Shown: positions 37,001 to 58,319 of the stretch, in pieces
Position numbering within the stretch: position 1 is the first letter of the stretch
Layout of the letters: the number at the start of each line of letters is the position of its first letter
DNA from: Branchiostoma belcheri
Taxonomy: Eukaryota > Chordata > Leptocardii > Amphioxiformes > Branchiostomatidae
Direction: 5' to 3'
NCBI RefSeq assembly: GCF_001625305.1
Contig: NW_017802458.1
Span: 997,585-1,061,584 of the forward strand
DNA: 64,000 nt
Translations under genes and position numbers: made by a program
Notes under the pieces: generated by a model
What the model was told of the DNA's origin: nothing
Databases searched by the model: none
What the model saw: only the letters and a program-made list of their open reading frames with translations

Positions 37001-39279
37001 AGACTAGAAGTGAAAGAAAGGTGTAGGTATTAGGGGTGCCAGACAATAATACGAATTCTACAGAATCCATACGAATTGTACAAATTGCATTCGATTCATT
37101 ATTAATAAGGAAACACGATTTTTTTTAGATACATACAATCCGTTATTAGACGCATACGAATTTTACGGAAAGCATATAATTATACATATATATATTATTC
37201 GGAAACACACGACCCTTAATAATTTGGGGATCTAGGCGCAACTCACCAAATTAGTAAGAATCGCATGTTTCAAAGTAATGGATCGCATGTATCATGTAAA
37301 CTTAGTATGTTTCTGGTAACGGATTGTATGTATTTCGTAAAATCCGCATGTTTCCTTGTAATGGATCGTATGTATTTCGTAAAATCTGTATGGATTCCGT
37401 AAAATTCTTATGAGTTCTTTGGCACACCTGGGTATCAGCTTATTCTGATGGGACTTAGAATGGAAAAATGATAGTCATGTAAAACACAAAGAAAAGAAGG
37501 GCAGGCTGGAGTAGTTTAACCCTATCTAGATCGGGGACGGGGGGTGCTAAAAGTGCCCGCGCCATTTTAATGTCTAATAGCGTCTGAACGGCTTGTGCTA
37601 GAACCAACAAACTTACTTTTCCAAAAATGGTTGGCAACAATCTCCTATCAGTGGAATAGGTTCATACTTTTTTGTGTTGCCATGGAAAGGGGTTTAATGT
37701 AATGACGTCACATAAGTCTCAGTAGACCCTAATATTCTGTAATAAACACTTTTGGTTAAAGTTATGTTGTATATCATTATGCTTTAAGGGACCGGGAATA
37801 ACCTAACTAGGCGGTATTGGCCAATAAAACCAAAGTAATGACACCATAATGATGTCACATAACGTGATAACGTCAATAAATTGTTGTGATGATACGTTTT
37901 CTTTAGCAAAACATTCTCTGGAAATTTGAGGGTCATACTACTAGTATATACCGTTTCTGAGGGGAGGGGGCGAATGAGTCCCCACTCACTTGTCCCACGA
38001 ATCCCTAAAAGACCCGGACTCGAAAGGGTTATTGAAAGAAAGCCACCAAATCTTCATCTTTCTACAAACGATTAAACATGGTTAGTCTTAGTGTAAACGG
38101 TAATATTTCAAATTTAACTTCTTAACGAGTAAAAGTTTTTTTTTTAAATGGTGACCAAAAGTCCGGTATAACTTTTTCAGCTAAATGTCCGTATGGCTAC
38201 CAACTACTCGCTCAAACCTGTATCAAGGTTTCTTTTTACGAAACGAAGTACGCAAAAGCTCTGGCAGCCTGTGAGAAAGACGGGGCGACACTAGCAATGC
38301 CCAAGACAAAGGAATTGGACGTCGCTCTGAGAAACCTGATAAGAAAAGTTGGAGGGAGTCAAGACTACTGGATTGGGCTGGTTAAGTGCGACGGCACCTG
38401 GAAATGGCTAGACGGATCCCCACTAGAAAATTACAAGGTACGTTAACACAAGTGACACAAACAAAAAACAACAACATTGGCTATTTGACTAATTTGCATC
38501 ATCCTTCCCTTGACTTGACTAACTTTTGTTTTCTTTCGGACTTACAAAAAACAGTGTTTTCTCTTATTTGCATATATATCAATAGTTCGTGCTTATAAAC
38601 CTGTCTTTCTGACAAGTCTCCAGTGTCACTGACGAAAGGTAGTGGATGCTACCTAAAATGTCTGACCGATTACTAAAAATCATATCCGTTTGGCCTATCT
38701 AATTACCTGGATGACCAATATTTACAAACGCACGTTAACACGGTCTGTGTGCTCATGGGTATGAGACTCATTGAGAAGACAAGTACAGACTTCAACCTCT
38801 TTAATGTTCCTTATACTTGTATGGTTTTACTCTCAACTGTTTCTATTGACACTATAGATTTTGCTAACAGATTGATATTACGAGTATACACTTATGACCC
38901 TTAATTGAACCACATAACGTGCCTTTTTGCATAAAAGTGTGTGTTCATAGACAGAAATCTAAGATATTGGTTACAGAAAAGAATACACTCAAGATTTAAA
39001 AAGATATATCATTTTGCTTTTGTTGGTAGTAAACCTACTTTTTTTTATTAGGGATGGAATCCAAACGAGCCAAACACAGCATGGGAAACAGCATGGTCTT
39101 GGTCAGTTGAATTGCCAGACTGTGTACAGTACTGGTCAGAACCCACCGGCACCCCGATGTGGGACGATACCAGATGCTGTTATAAAAAAAGGTTCATCTG
39201 CCAAGCTACCCAGAGTCACTTTCCACATGAAAGTGGTCGGTGGTTGTATGGTAAAGTTTGTAAAAGATGCCCTAAATAA
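28058..39279 (+). CDS. Lectin gene C: intact type II receptor (Tyr-module tail, TM, mucin stalk, 2 CCP, CTLD)
   Basis: Nine exons: 28058-28157, 28571-28807, 32936-33448, 33912-34084, 34537-34728, 34856-35387, 36806-36967, 38181-38437, 39052-39279. All have AG/GT borders and matching phases; total 2394 nt, 797 residues. Residues 1-304 are the cytoplasmic tail (exon 2 has HMYTYVDKDKIN and NQLYG; exon 3 has four 39-residue repeats and AMYVPGV). The membrane helix is about 305-329 (VLQFIIIAIAVLALLSAG), with no signal peptide, hence type II. Then come a Thr-rich stalk (342-405), 16 LPxVTTT repeats (415-526), CCP1 (529-580), CCP2 (586-635) and a CTLD (639 onward) with WIGL, EPN and WDDTRC. Likely a surface glycan receptor; the ligand is unknown. 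The start could be an in-frame ATG 25 codons upstream; the one used is where similarity to exons 5031 and 8264 is strongest. Confidence 0.88.
28891..30339 (+). mobile_element. 5'-truncated L1/Tx1-like LINE in intron 2 of gene C
   Basis: Two long frames (to 29518, and 29777-30199) give an ORF2 C-terminus with a zinc-knuckle pattern CSFCG...HMFYEC...FW typical of L1/Tx1-type LINEs. One stop and a frameshift separate them. The 3' end is A-rich (aaaaaataaaaaaataaaaa). A 15-bp duplication agtatttgccttcgt lies at 28876-28890 and 30340-30354. Genes B and 15310 lack it at the same intron place. Confidence 0.85.
30641..32060 (-). mobile_element. Decayed minus-strand LINE interrupted by a MITE
   Basis: The tail of (AATC)n/(AATG)n at 30641-30724 is followed on the minus strand by LLCADDLVLFYKSQQGL (the RT catalytic ADD) near 30785-30840, then RT text that continues beyond the MITE at 31007-31923. 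The parallel stretch in gene D (50560-50905) has no MITE and keeps CGIRQGCYLSPTL and FVDFEKAFDSV. Confidence 0.65.
31007..31923 (+). mobile_element. piggyBac-like MITE, best-preserved copy
   Basis: 917 bp with ends ccctatctagaccggg and cccggtctagataggg (16-bp perfect inverted repeat). TTAA lies on both sides (31003-31006, 31924-31927). The gene D intron shows the unoccupied site at about 50733 (ggatttaacacaattcg). It has no transposase, so it would need one in trans. Confidence 0.9.
32061..32935. other. No gene seen (end of intron 2 of gene C)
   Basis: AT-rich intron sequence with short frames only and no recognised repeat. It ends in the pyrimidine-rich acceptor gccttctctgtctgctaaag for exon 3. 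Confidence 0.6.
32947..33414 (+). repeat. Four 117-bp coding repeats in exon 3 of gene C
   Basis: Starts at 32947, 33064, 33181 and 33298, each encoding a 39-residue unit (TEGHLHNNVDTD, INN, RQQSDDPAVTDRNNPGL). Units 1 and 3 read DVINNI; units 2 and 4 read DGINNL. This points to growth by duplication of a two-unit block. Gene B's exon 3 holds a single unit of the unit-4 type. Confidence 0.93.
33590..33815 (-). mobile_element. Penelope-like 3' fragment, intron 3 of gene C
   Basis: Same element and place as 17930-18150 in gene B. Minus strand: decayed GIY-YIG C-terminus, then ctgaagaagaccagagtgac and the end gttggatct. Coding is lost. Confidence 0.65.
34883..35218 (+). repeat. Mucin-like VNTR, 16 x 21 bp, exon 6 of gene C
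   Basis: Exactly sixteen units of the form ctgccaccggtcacaaccaca, coding LPxVTTT, a dense O-glycosylation target. A four-unit block (LPPV, LPPV, LPHV, LPQV) occurs twice, so higher-order duplication took part. Being a multiple of three without stops, it is open in other frames and on the minus strand too; those frames are shadows. Confidence 0.95.
35585..35838 (-). mobile_element. tRNA-derived SINE copy with poly-A tail
   Basis: The minus-strand head GTCGTGTGACGTAGCGGCAG has an A-box-like run, and GGTTCGAGTCC is the B box. The shared core GTGCCCTTGGGAAAGGCACT follows, with a T run at 35585-35598 as the tail. Same family as 3290-3487. It lies in intron 6 of gene C, and the piggyBac-like copy 35880-36680 sits just beyond it. 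Confidence 0.7.
35880..36680 (-). mobile_element. piggyBac-like MITE, reverse copy in gene C intron 6
   Basis: 801 bp between TTAA sites 35876-35879 and 36681-36684. Left end ccctatctagactgggc, right end ctggtctatataggg. The interior is the reverse complement of 31007-31923 with a shortened middle. Confidence 0.88.
37030..37430. mobile_element. MITE with acgaattctacagaatccatacg ends, gene C intron 7
   Basis: Inverted arms gtgccagacaataatacgaa and the matching ttctttggcacacc. This is the orthologue of 21090-21470. Confidence 0.6.
37520..38028 (+). mobile_element. piggyBac-like MITE, short subfamily, gene C intron 7
   Basis: 509 bp, left TTAA (37516-37519) and ccctatctagatcgggg; right end gacccggactcgaaaggg followed by TTAT, a one-base decayed TTAA. 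The gene B copy at 21575-21970 shows that insertion came before the duplication. Confidence 0.8.
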
Positions 39280-39425
39280 TAATACAGAAGCTTAAGCATG
39301 ATGTTTTATTTTTAATTTTCTATACACAACAAAACAGTAAGAAAGACAGAATAATAATACAGAAGCTTAAGCATGATGTTTTATTTTTAATTTTATATAC
39401 ACAACAAAACAGTAAGAAAGACAGA
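39277..39425. repeat. 75-bp tandem duplication at the 3' end of gene C
   Basis: taataatacagaagcttaag begins at 39277 (overlapping the stop codon) and again at 39352. Gene B has one copy at the same place. Confidence 0.85.
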
Positions 39426-39920
39426 ATGGCGCTGCACTCAAGTTCGTAACTTATCTTAACAGTGCCACACAACAAAATATGACCTACATATAAATACTCG
39501 AAGTTGACATAACAGTGCACCCACTATACCCCAATACATTAAATACCAATGCTAACCAGGTTATCAAAAGGGTATTGAACAGGAGTGACTTCGAATTCTA
39601 TAACTGATTGACCACAAAAATATCGCCGTCAATCTAGGAATTACATATCGACCTTATATATCTGATTGGTGGAAGCATATCCCCAAATCAGAGCTAGAAG
39701 AACTGGAAGAGAAAAGTTAGGCCCTAATAACACATGTAGTGTTGAGACTTGTATATCTAATTGACTGTTAAACTTAAAGATTTTTTAAGCAGAGCTAGAG
39801 ATAGATGCGCTTGATGTCTCCAATGTAAGTTTGAGTGAGTTGCATCATTTAAATGTTGTACATAGAGAGTAACAACGTGGAGCCTCTAAGAGTGAGGTGC
39901 AGTTTAGCATTATCTGACAT

Positions 39921-40271
39921 TATCATGAAAGTTCATCTGTGTTGGTAGTTACATGTTTAAAGTTAAAACTTTCGATCCAACACATGATCTTACAGTGACA
40001 CTGATACTGTAAGGATTTTAGACACTGAACAAGACTATTTCTTGAGAGGGGTGAAGGAAGCCATTTACATCAGGGCCCATCACCCTACATTGAACCGCGA
40101 CGGGGGCCGACATCGTCTTCCAGATACCTTTGACCCAGTGTTGACGTCACACTTCAAAGAAGCCACGTGACAAGCTTCACTGGGTCAGTCTACTGAGGAA
40201 GACCAGAGTGACTGGTTGAAAGCTCTAGGTGAGAGAATTTTTGTGTTGGATCAAAAGTTTTAACTTTAAAC
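39921..40271 (+). mobile_element. Penelope-like element, truncated, 12-bp duplication
   Basis: Encodes the end of a GIY-YIG protein, GVKEAIYIRAHHPTLNRDGG, up to TGA at 40168-40170. Both ends carry an inverted form of tgttggatc/gttttaactttaaac. The duplication attatctgacat is at 39909-39920 and 40272-40283. The matching place after gene B (about 23703) is empty, so it is younger than the B/C duplication. Confidence 0.88.
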
Positions 40272-41147
40272 ATTATCTGACATATTTTTAAGGTTAACAA
40301 GATGAACAAGTTAATCTGAAAGATTGCCGAGAAGTTCCAATCAACGTGTCGATTAACGTTGATGTTAAGCAGTGAGGATGAGATGGACAATGTTTGTAAT
40401 TTTTGAAACAGTTATGCTAACAGCATCAGTGTGTTCCATTTCCGTTAGAGCTACCAATTTGAAACTAAGTTTAAGTTGTTTTTTGTTGTTATCGTAAGGC
40501 CTTTAAGGAATGGCGTTTCATATGTATGACCTACTTATTTATATTATCTAGCATGTGTCGCAATTTGTTTTATATCTCATTGTGTAAATATCATGATGAT
40601 TGTTGTTTAAACGTAGCTTTTTTTAGTCTTAATACGTTGGATTTAATTAAAAATTGTATCAATTACTGCTTTTATCCCCTTCATTAACCAAAGATTATAA
40701 CAATGTTACAATATTATATTCAAAGTTTTTGAATTCAGAATGTTACTAAAGCAAATATTTAATTCATAATGTGAGGTAACACTAAGTTCGTAATGATTTG
40801 TTTTGATGTGTTTTACGACCCCAGGAAGAATAGTGCAGTACATGTAGTAGATGGAGATCCATCAAATAAAAAATAAACAGTAAACAACAATATGAGCAGG
40901 AATATTGAGATTGGATTAAAAGTATTGTGATACTACAATATGATGTGAACATATCTTTTGAAAAGAATAACTGCACCATGGAAAAATTTTTTATGAAGTC
41001 AGAGATGTTGTAGCAGTTTGAAAAGTGTTCAGTAGGCACGTAACAAAATAAAAATTTTAGGCACATTCAATTAGCATTACGTAATAAAATGTACAAAATA
41101 CCTGTCCAGTACATTCGTCAGTTTTATTCCATGTTGTATCTCAACGT

Positions 41148-41800
41148 AATGCCAAAAAACAGTTACTCAAGCAACTGGATATGATTTTGAAAACGTCAGA
41201 CGTTTCAGCTAGTATCCACTAGCTTTCGTCAGTGACTGAGAGACCAGAGGGGAAAGCAGGTTTATATACACAACCTGTTGATTGATATGCAAATAAAGTG
41301 AAGACAAATTTTTGGAAGTCGAAAAAGGAACAAAAGTCAGACAAGTTAAGACACGATGATGCAAATTAGTCTGAAAGCTCCTGTTATACAGGACAGGAGC
41401 TTAAGTGTTGTCTGTCCTCGGGGCTGGGAGTGCCAAATCCCAAGTGCCGGAAAGATCGACCCGTAGCCCCCCTTCCCTGTTGAGGGTGGGGTTGTACATT
41501 CTTTCATATATTGCCTCTTTAACACCCCGTTCCCACCAGCGTGTTTCGCGGTCTAAGACATCCGTGGACTCGAGTTTGAAAGAGTGACCCTGGTTGTGTT
41601 GTAGGTGGTGGAAAATAGCTGAGGAGTAGCCGTTGGCACTAGGTCGGCAATGTTCTTTGTACCTTACTTTAAGCGGTCGACTTGTCTCTCCGATGTAGGT
41701 GTTGTTACAATTGGGCTCCTCACATTTGAGTCTGTAAATAACATTCGCCTTGGTACCCTTGTGAGGTCGGTCCTTAGGGTGTACCAGTCTTTGTCTGAGG
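41148..41800 (-). mobile_element. Penelope-like element with intact GIY-YIG domain end
   Basis: The minus strand, 41799 down to 41401, is an uninterrupted frame of about 132 residues with NTYIGETSRPLKVRYKEHC, later WWERGVKEAIYERMYNPTLN and REGG, then stop. These are the GIY-YIG nuclease motifs of Penelope-like retroelements (YIG, R, H, E). The RT domain is absent (5' truncation). A 15-bp duplication gttgtatctcaacgt lies at 41133-41147 and 41801-41815. The 3' part contains the typical gctgaaacgtctgacg end. Confidence 0.9.
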
Positions 41801-42135
41801 GTTGTATCTCAACGTTTAGCTAAGGGGGGGATCAACTCAACTTTGAAATGTTAGTAACACACTCCAAGAATTGGTCTAAACATTCCAAGAATGAGATTGG
41901 AATTTGTGATTTCCTTTTTACAAAAATCAAATTAGACGACAGTCACTATCACCTGAGCGTTTAGTATAACTGGAATATGATTAGTGGTTCAAAGATAAAG
42001 GTCTCATTACTAACGTCAAATTTCCTTTGATACTACTTTCTTATTTTAGCTTCCGAATTCCCTAAATGTATTTTAGACAATTGTGAGGGACTACCCGCTT
42101 TCCTGGTTTGATATGACGACAGAATTACATATTAA

Positions 42136-42230
42136 CCCTATCTAGTCCGGGCTGCAACGGCGGTAAAGTATCTGTAGTTTGCACGGTTTAACGGCGGTGG
42201 AGTTTGACGTATAGCATAACGTGCGTGTGT
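42136..42230. mobile_element. Lone piggyBac-like terminal repeat
   Basis: TTAA (42132-42135) followed by ccctatctagtccgggct, the MITE end, but the adjoining sequence (gcaacggcggtaaagtatct) is unlike the known interior and no partner end is seen. It is either a solo end or a second family sharing ends. Confidence 0.45.
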
Positions 42231-43015
42231 TTATCTCATTACCCAGACGCATACATGCTTACTCAGATACATGTCTTAACAGGTGTTGGTTTATTTTTTT
42301 TTTTTGTACCTAATGTTCGTTTCTGTTGTTCAATGCAAAGTTGTAAATATTGATTACTCCCCTCATGGCCGTGCCACGCGTCTCCAGAAAAGCTTATGGA
42401 TAACGTATTTACGATAGATGTTTTTTTCATGACACCATGTTTATAAATATCAGACTGATGAACTGAGCATGCCTAGTGAGAGGCACATAGCGTGTTTTGC
42501 GAAAGAAAGTTAGTTAAATCAACAGCTTGCAATGTTTTTAAACACCTGCATTTACCAATGAATATGCAACACAGATCAATCACTGACTATGTTTTGTTTG
42601 TTTACTGAAAGGTAAATCCTATCAAACTAAGGCCCCGGCAGGTAATTTTATGGATGGCATCAGCGCGCGCATTAATTTTTACCGATTTGGGGGGAAAGCA
42701 AGGAAATTTGTTGCCTTCAGATAGTGGTCAATATGCCGAAAATGGGCAAAGATGCCTGTTGCCATGCCAAAACTTGGCAGATAGATATCAAGAGAGGAGA
42801 CAAAACAACGCTCTGATGTAATTTTTGTCTTTTACTTTGATGCAGTGATGTATTTTACTCCTTTTCTATGTGATGGTGGCTATGTATATGTGATGTTCCC
42901 ACCAAATCAAAATCATTTGTACAATGAGTACAATGTTTTAAAAGTTGTTTCGGTTATAAATGGATGTTGTAATAGTCGACAGTAAACTTAGCAAACGTGG
43001 GTATCTTTTCTTGTT

Positions 43016-44125
43016 TAACAATCAATCAATCAATCAATCAATCAAAAATGGTTTATTGCTAAAATCAAGAACATTGCAGCATAAAGCTGAATTGCGTTCT
43101 AAGATGTACATCCTGTTTTAAAAACTTAACGACAGCACAATCTTGGAGTCAAGATGTGGTAATACAGTTACGCATTAAAAAAGTATTTACACGATATTAT
43201 ACATATTTAGCATAGTGAAATTCAAATTTTTTCATTCACATTAGTACTGTACATTTCAACATTACATTAAACTATTTCATATACAAATTGCACAAGAGAG
43301 GCATTTACAGAGTTAAGAGCACTATCATTTCATTTCGTTCAACAGTCTTAAGAGGGACGGTAGAGGGCTGTTGTTACATCTTGTTGTACGTGTGGTAGGG
43401 AGAGTCCGTTTTGTTGAGTTTCTTAGTTCACGTCGGGTTGACTGTCCCCGGGTTGGAGGTAGCAGATCAGCGGTTCTCTCTGACTTCTCCATGCTGACTG
43501 CAAACTTACGGCACAGGTTGACTCTCCTGTTCTCCAGTGTCTCAAGACCACACTGTTGTAGAGCTGATGTATAGTTAGTATAGTCCTTTCCAAGGATGGT
43601 ACGGCAGGCACGTTTTTGTACTTGTTCGATGGTTGCTGTCTGTTGTCGGGTTAGACTGTGGTGCCATACCGGGGAGCAATACTCTAAGACGGGTCTGATA
43701 AAACCACAGTATACAGTTACTAAGTCCGGTACAGGAAGACAGAAGGTTCTCAGCTTTCGCAGCATGAACAAGCGTTTGCTGGCTTTTTTTAGTTGACTCA
43801 CTGATCTGCTTGTTCCATTTCAGGTTTGATTGCAGCCATAACCCTAGCACTTTTGCAACATCTACAGACTTAAGAACAGTTCCATTCAGGGTTATGGGCA
43901 AGGGTGGAGGAGGGTTCTTCATGAAACACACTGTCAGAGTCATGCACTTGTCCGGGTTGAGCTTTAAACCAGCGTTCCCCGACCATTCCTCGAGAGAGTC
44001 TACTTGATTCTGGAGTTGAGACTGTTTACCCACGTGTCTGTTCTCTCCCAAGGACAAATCGTCCACATACTTCCAACGATCACTGTGCTGTTGGCTAGCA
44101 TCGTTGATCAACAAGCTAAGGTTTA
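43016..44125 (-). mobile_element. LINE ORF2 C-terminus with (TTGA)n tail
   Basis: Two minus-strand frames: 44114 down to 43575, with KYVDDLSLGE (RT catalytic YVDD) and KLNPDKCMTLTVCF, and 43801 down to 43325 with RPVLEYCSPVWHHSL and QKRACRTILGK. One frameshift joins them. The tail is (caat)n at 43018-43045 on the plus strand. The gene B flank at 26778-26800 (ttcttgtttagcaaggtttatg) is the empty site. Confidence 0.87.
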
Positions 44126-44169
44126 TGATGTAAAAATTACAATATTTACAAATTCTTTCAAATATATAC

Positions 44170-46770
44170 AGGTAGTCTTCTAGTGCTCATCGACCCGTAA
44201 TAATATCGTTAAGAATTGTTACCTAAATTTGTTCATCTACCATGCCTGTTGTACAGATAAAAAGACTACTTTAATATAACTAAGGGAGGGGGAGGGGGGT
44301 CGCCAGCGAGCGCGAAATCGTTCGGGGACGAGCCCGCTGTGACTCCGGTTGAAACCAACTGAATAATCAAATTACGCCCTCTGACATTTCTTTTGAAACT
44401 TTATGTTTCAAAAGCACTTTGATGTGTGCACCATAATCTTAGAATGAAAGTCTTACACCGAAAACTAGTCTAGTATTTGCAGAGAAACAACATGTATCCA
44501 AACTTACTGAAGAAAAACAACATGTATCCAAATCTCAAGTAGCTAGATACATGTTCAACTGGTACACTTTTGACATGAATATATCGCTTTAAAACAATAA
44601 CCTGCTCTGTGTATCCACTGTGCCATCATACACGCATTCAATTTCCAGGCAGTTTATATCTTAAAACCTATACTACACATAACGATTAGCATTGCGATCC
44701 ATGTGCATCCTCAATGCACAGATTAATAAGAGTCTAGCGGCATGTTAAGTTTTTGCTTTCGTTCATTATATCCAAACCTATGAGAAAGAAAATGGGAGTT
44801 GCACACACAGACCAATATGTACAGTGGACTAGCCTCTTGAACATGTATTATTGAAAGGGCAGCTTTATAACCCTTGTCATAACCCTGGCATTTAAAAAAA
44901 ATATTTTACAATATTTGTCAATAATTCCATGTCTTAATCAGGTCATAGACCTCTGCCTTTTTTTGCCCTGCGGTGGCGTATTTACTTCCGCATTCGTTGC
45001 GTTTTGCTGCGGTACAATGCGTTGCACGAGAAACACCGCCAACCAAAAGTTTTTAAATATTTGCAGTGAAGACTCACTGGACGTAAACGTACGTTCGATT
45101 GAGAGCAACCACGTAAAATGAGACAGACAATAGACATATGTCAATAATTCGCTGTTAAGAATAAGGAACTGAAATTCATGTATGTCTTTGTGCTTTTACG
45201 TAGTTTTGTAGTTGATTACATTTACTGTGCACCTCTCACCAGCATGGACAGGTGATCTTACATGTAGTGTCCTACTCGTGCGGTTCCAAAAGACCCATCC
45301 CATACCCCCGCATCCCATACTAGTTGATGGATATGAGGCCACTCTGTCATTGGTGGAACGATTATATATTTGACATGCGTAATGACGGACATGCAGTCAC
45401 TCTCTCATTGGTGGAACAACTAATTGCCATTCTAAATACAAAAAATGGAAAATGGATGCCGCTCTCTCGTGGGACGATTACTGTCATGCTAAAATCAAAA
45501 AAAGTTTACGGACATGCAACCACTCTTTTTGGGGGAGGGTATAGTTCATTGCGATCAACTCCGACCCGGAACCTTCCCATGCTTGACAGAGGATTTTGGA
45601 AAAAACCTGTATCACCTATCGTTTGAAAGTCATGTGACTGATTGACGATCTAAAAGATACGACAGAACGCTCATTGAACCGAAATAATATCGTTAAAATT
45701 GTTTCCTAATAATAAATTTGTGCACATACCATGCCTGTTGTACAGATTATTATGGGTTCACCACACCACGAAGTGGTGGTGAACCCATATTGCTTTTTCT
45801 GATGTTTCTTCTTCTTCTTCTCCTTCTCCTCCTGCCATTTTTTAAATGGATTCAGCTTCTTCATTTTAGGGCCCAAGGTCCTGAAATTTGGTATGGAGGT
45901 ACAGTGGGCAAATACCCCTAGGCGTTTTTTAAATTATTGTGATACAGGCTTTTATAATGGTTTTATTTGAGTTTTTTGGCTGTGTTATAGCAAATGTATT
46001 ACTGTGTTAGTGTACCACGTTTGGGCATGAGTCATCACAATGGAATGCAGGGCATCAACCAATAGGCATGCAGCTTTCCTCTATTCTTCTTGCTGATTGG
46101 CTGTTGGGATTTAACTTGATTAACACCTGCACAGAGCATTTCCACCTGCACAGAGCATTTCTTGCTGATTGGCTGTTGGGATTTAACTTGATTAACACCT
46201 GCACAGAGCATTTCCATACTAACAGTATGTCTGTATTCAAGTGTTTTGGTAGGTATTTCAAGCTTTCCTGCTCCAGCATTGGAATGCGGGGCATGAACGT
46301 TTTATTTTTATTTTGAAAATCAACAGTTTGCATTATGCAATTAAAAATCCTAACCAATAAAGTAGGGAATAGCTATCCAACTGTTGTTTTAGTTGTATGT
46401 TACTTCATATTATAGTTATATCAATGTAAATCATTGTTTTCCCTTGTGTTTCTCATTCTTTCCCTGCCATGTCGTAAAATGTGGTGAACCCATCGCTGTA
46501 TTTGCTCCAAAGCAAATATTGGCCTTTCTAGTTTATAACTAAGACTACTTATAACTAAGGGTCAGGGGGGGGGGGGGTCGCCAGCGAGCACGAAATCGTT
46601 CGGTGATGAGGCCGATGTGACTCCGGTTGAAACCAACTGAATAATCAAATTACGCCCTCTGACATCTCTTTTGAAACTTTATGTTTCAAAAGCACTTTGA
46701 TGTGTGCACCATAATCTTAGAATGAGAGTCTTACACCGAAAATTAGTCTAGTATTTGCAGAAAAACAACA
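44170..46770. repeat. Local segmental duplication flanking a foldback insertion
   Basis: 44175-44500 recurs as 45670-45748 plus 46536-46765 (accatgcctgttgtacagat; tcgccagcgagcgcgaaatc; gccctctgacatttcttttg). Between the copies, 44500-45660 contains no gene I can support; 45327-45545 is a diverged tandem repeat of about 80 bp (ggccactctgtcattggtgg). Confidence 0.7.
45749..46535 (+). mobile_element. Foldback element with hairpin end
   Basis: Begins with a hairpin (tgggttcaccac ... gtggtgaaccca) and the same terminal sequence returns inverted near 46483-46494. The first copy of the surrounding duplication (44255-44290) lacks it, which defines its ends. An internal 58-bp direct repeat (gattaacacctgcacagagc) is at 46118-46210. 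Relatives: 10000-11745 and 49400-49530. Confidence 0.72.
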
Positions 46771-46883
46771 TTCCATTGGACACGTAATACATGGTATAGA
46801 TTATTTACATAACAAAATAGAAGCCGTTACAGCAACAGGCTTACTATGGTATTGATTGCTATATCTATGCATTAACTGTTTGC

Positions 46884-58319
<11,436 letters not shown>

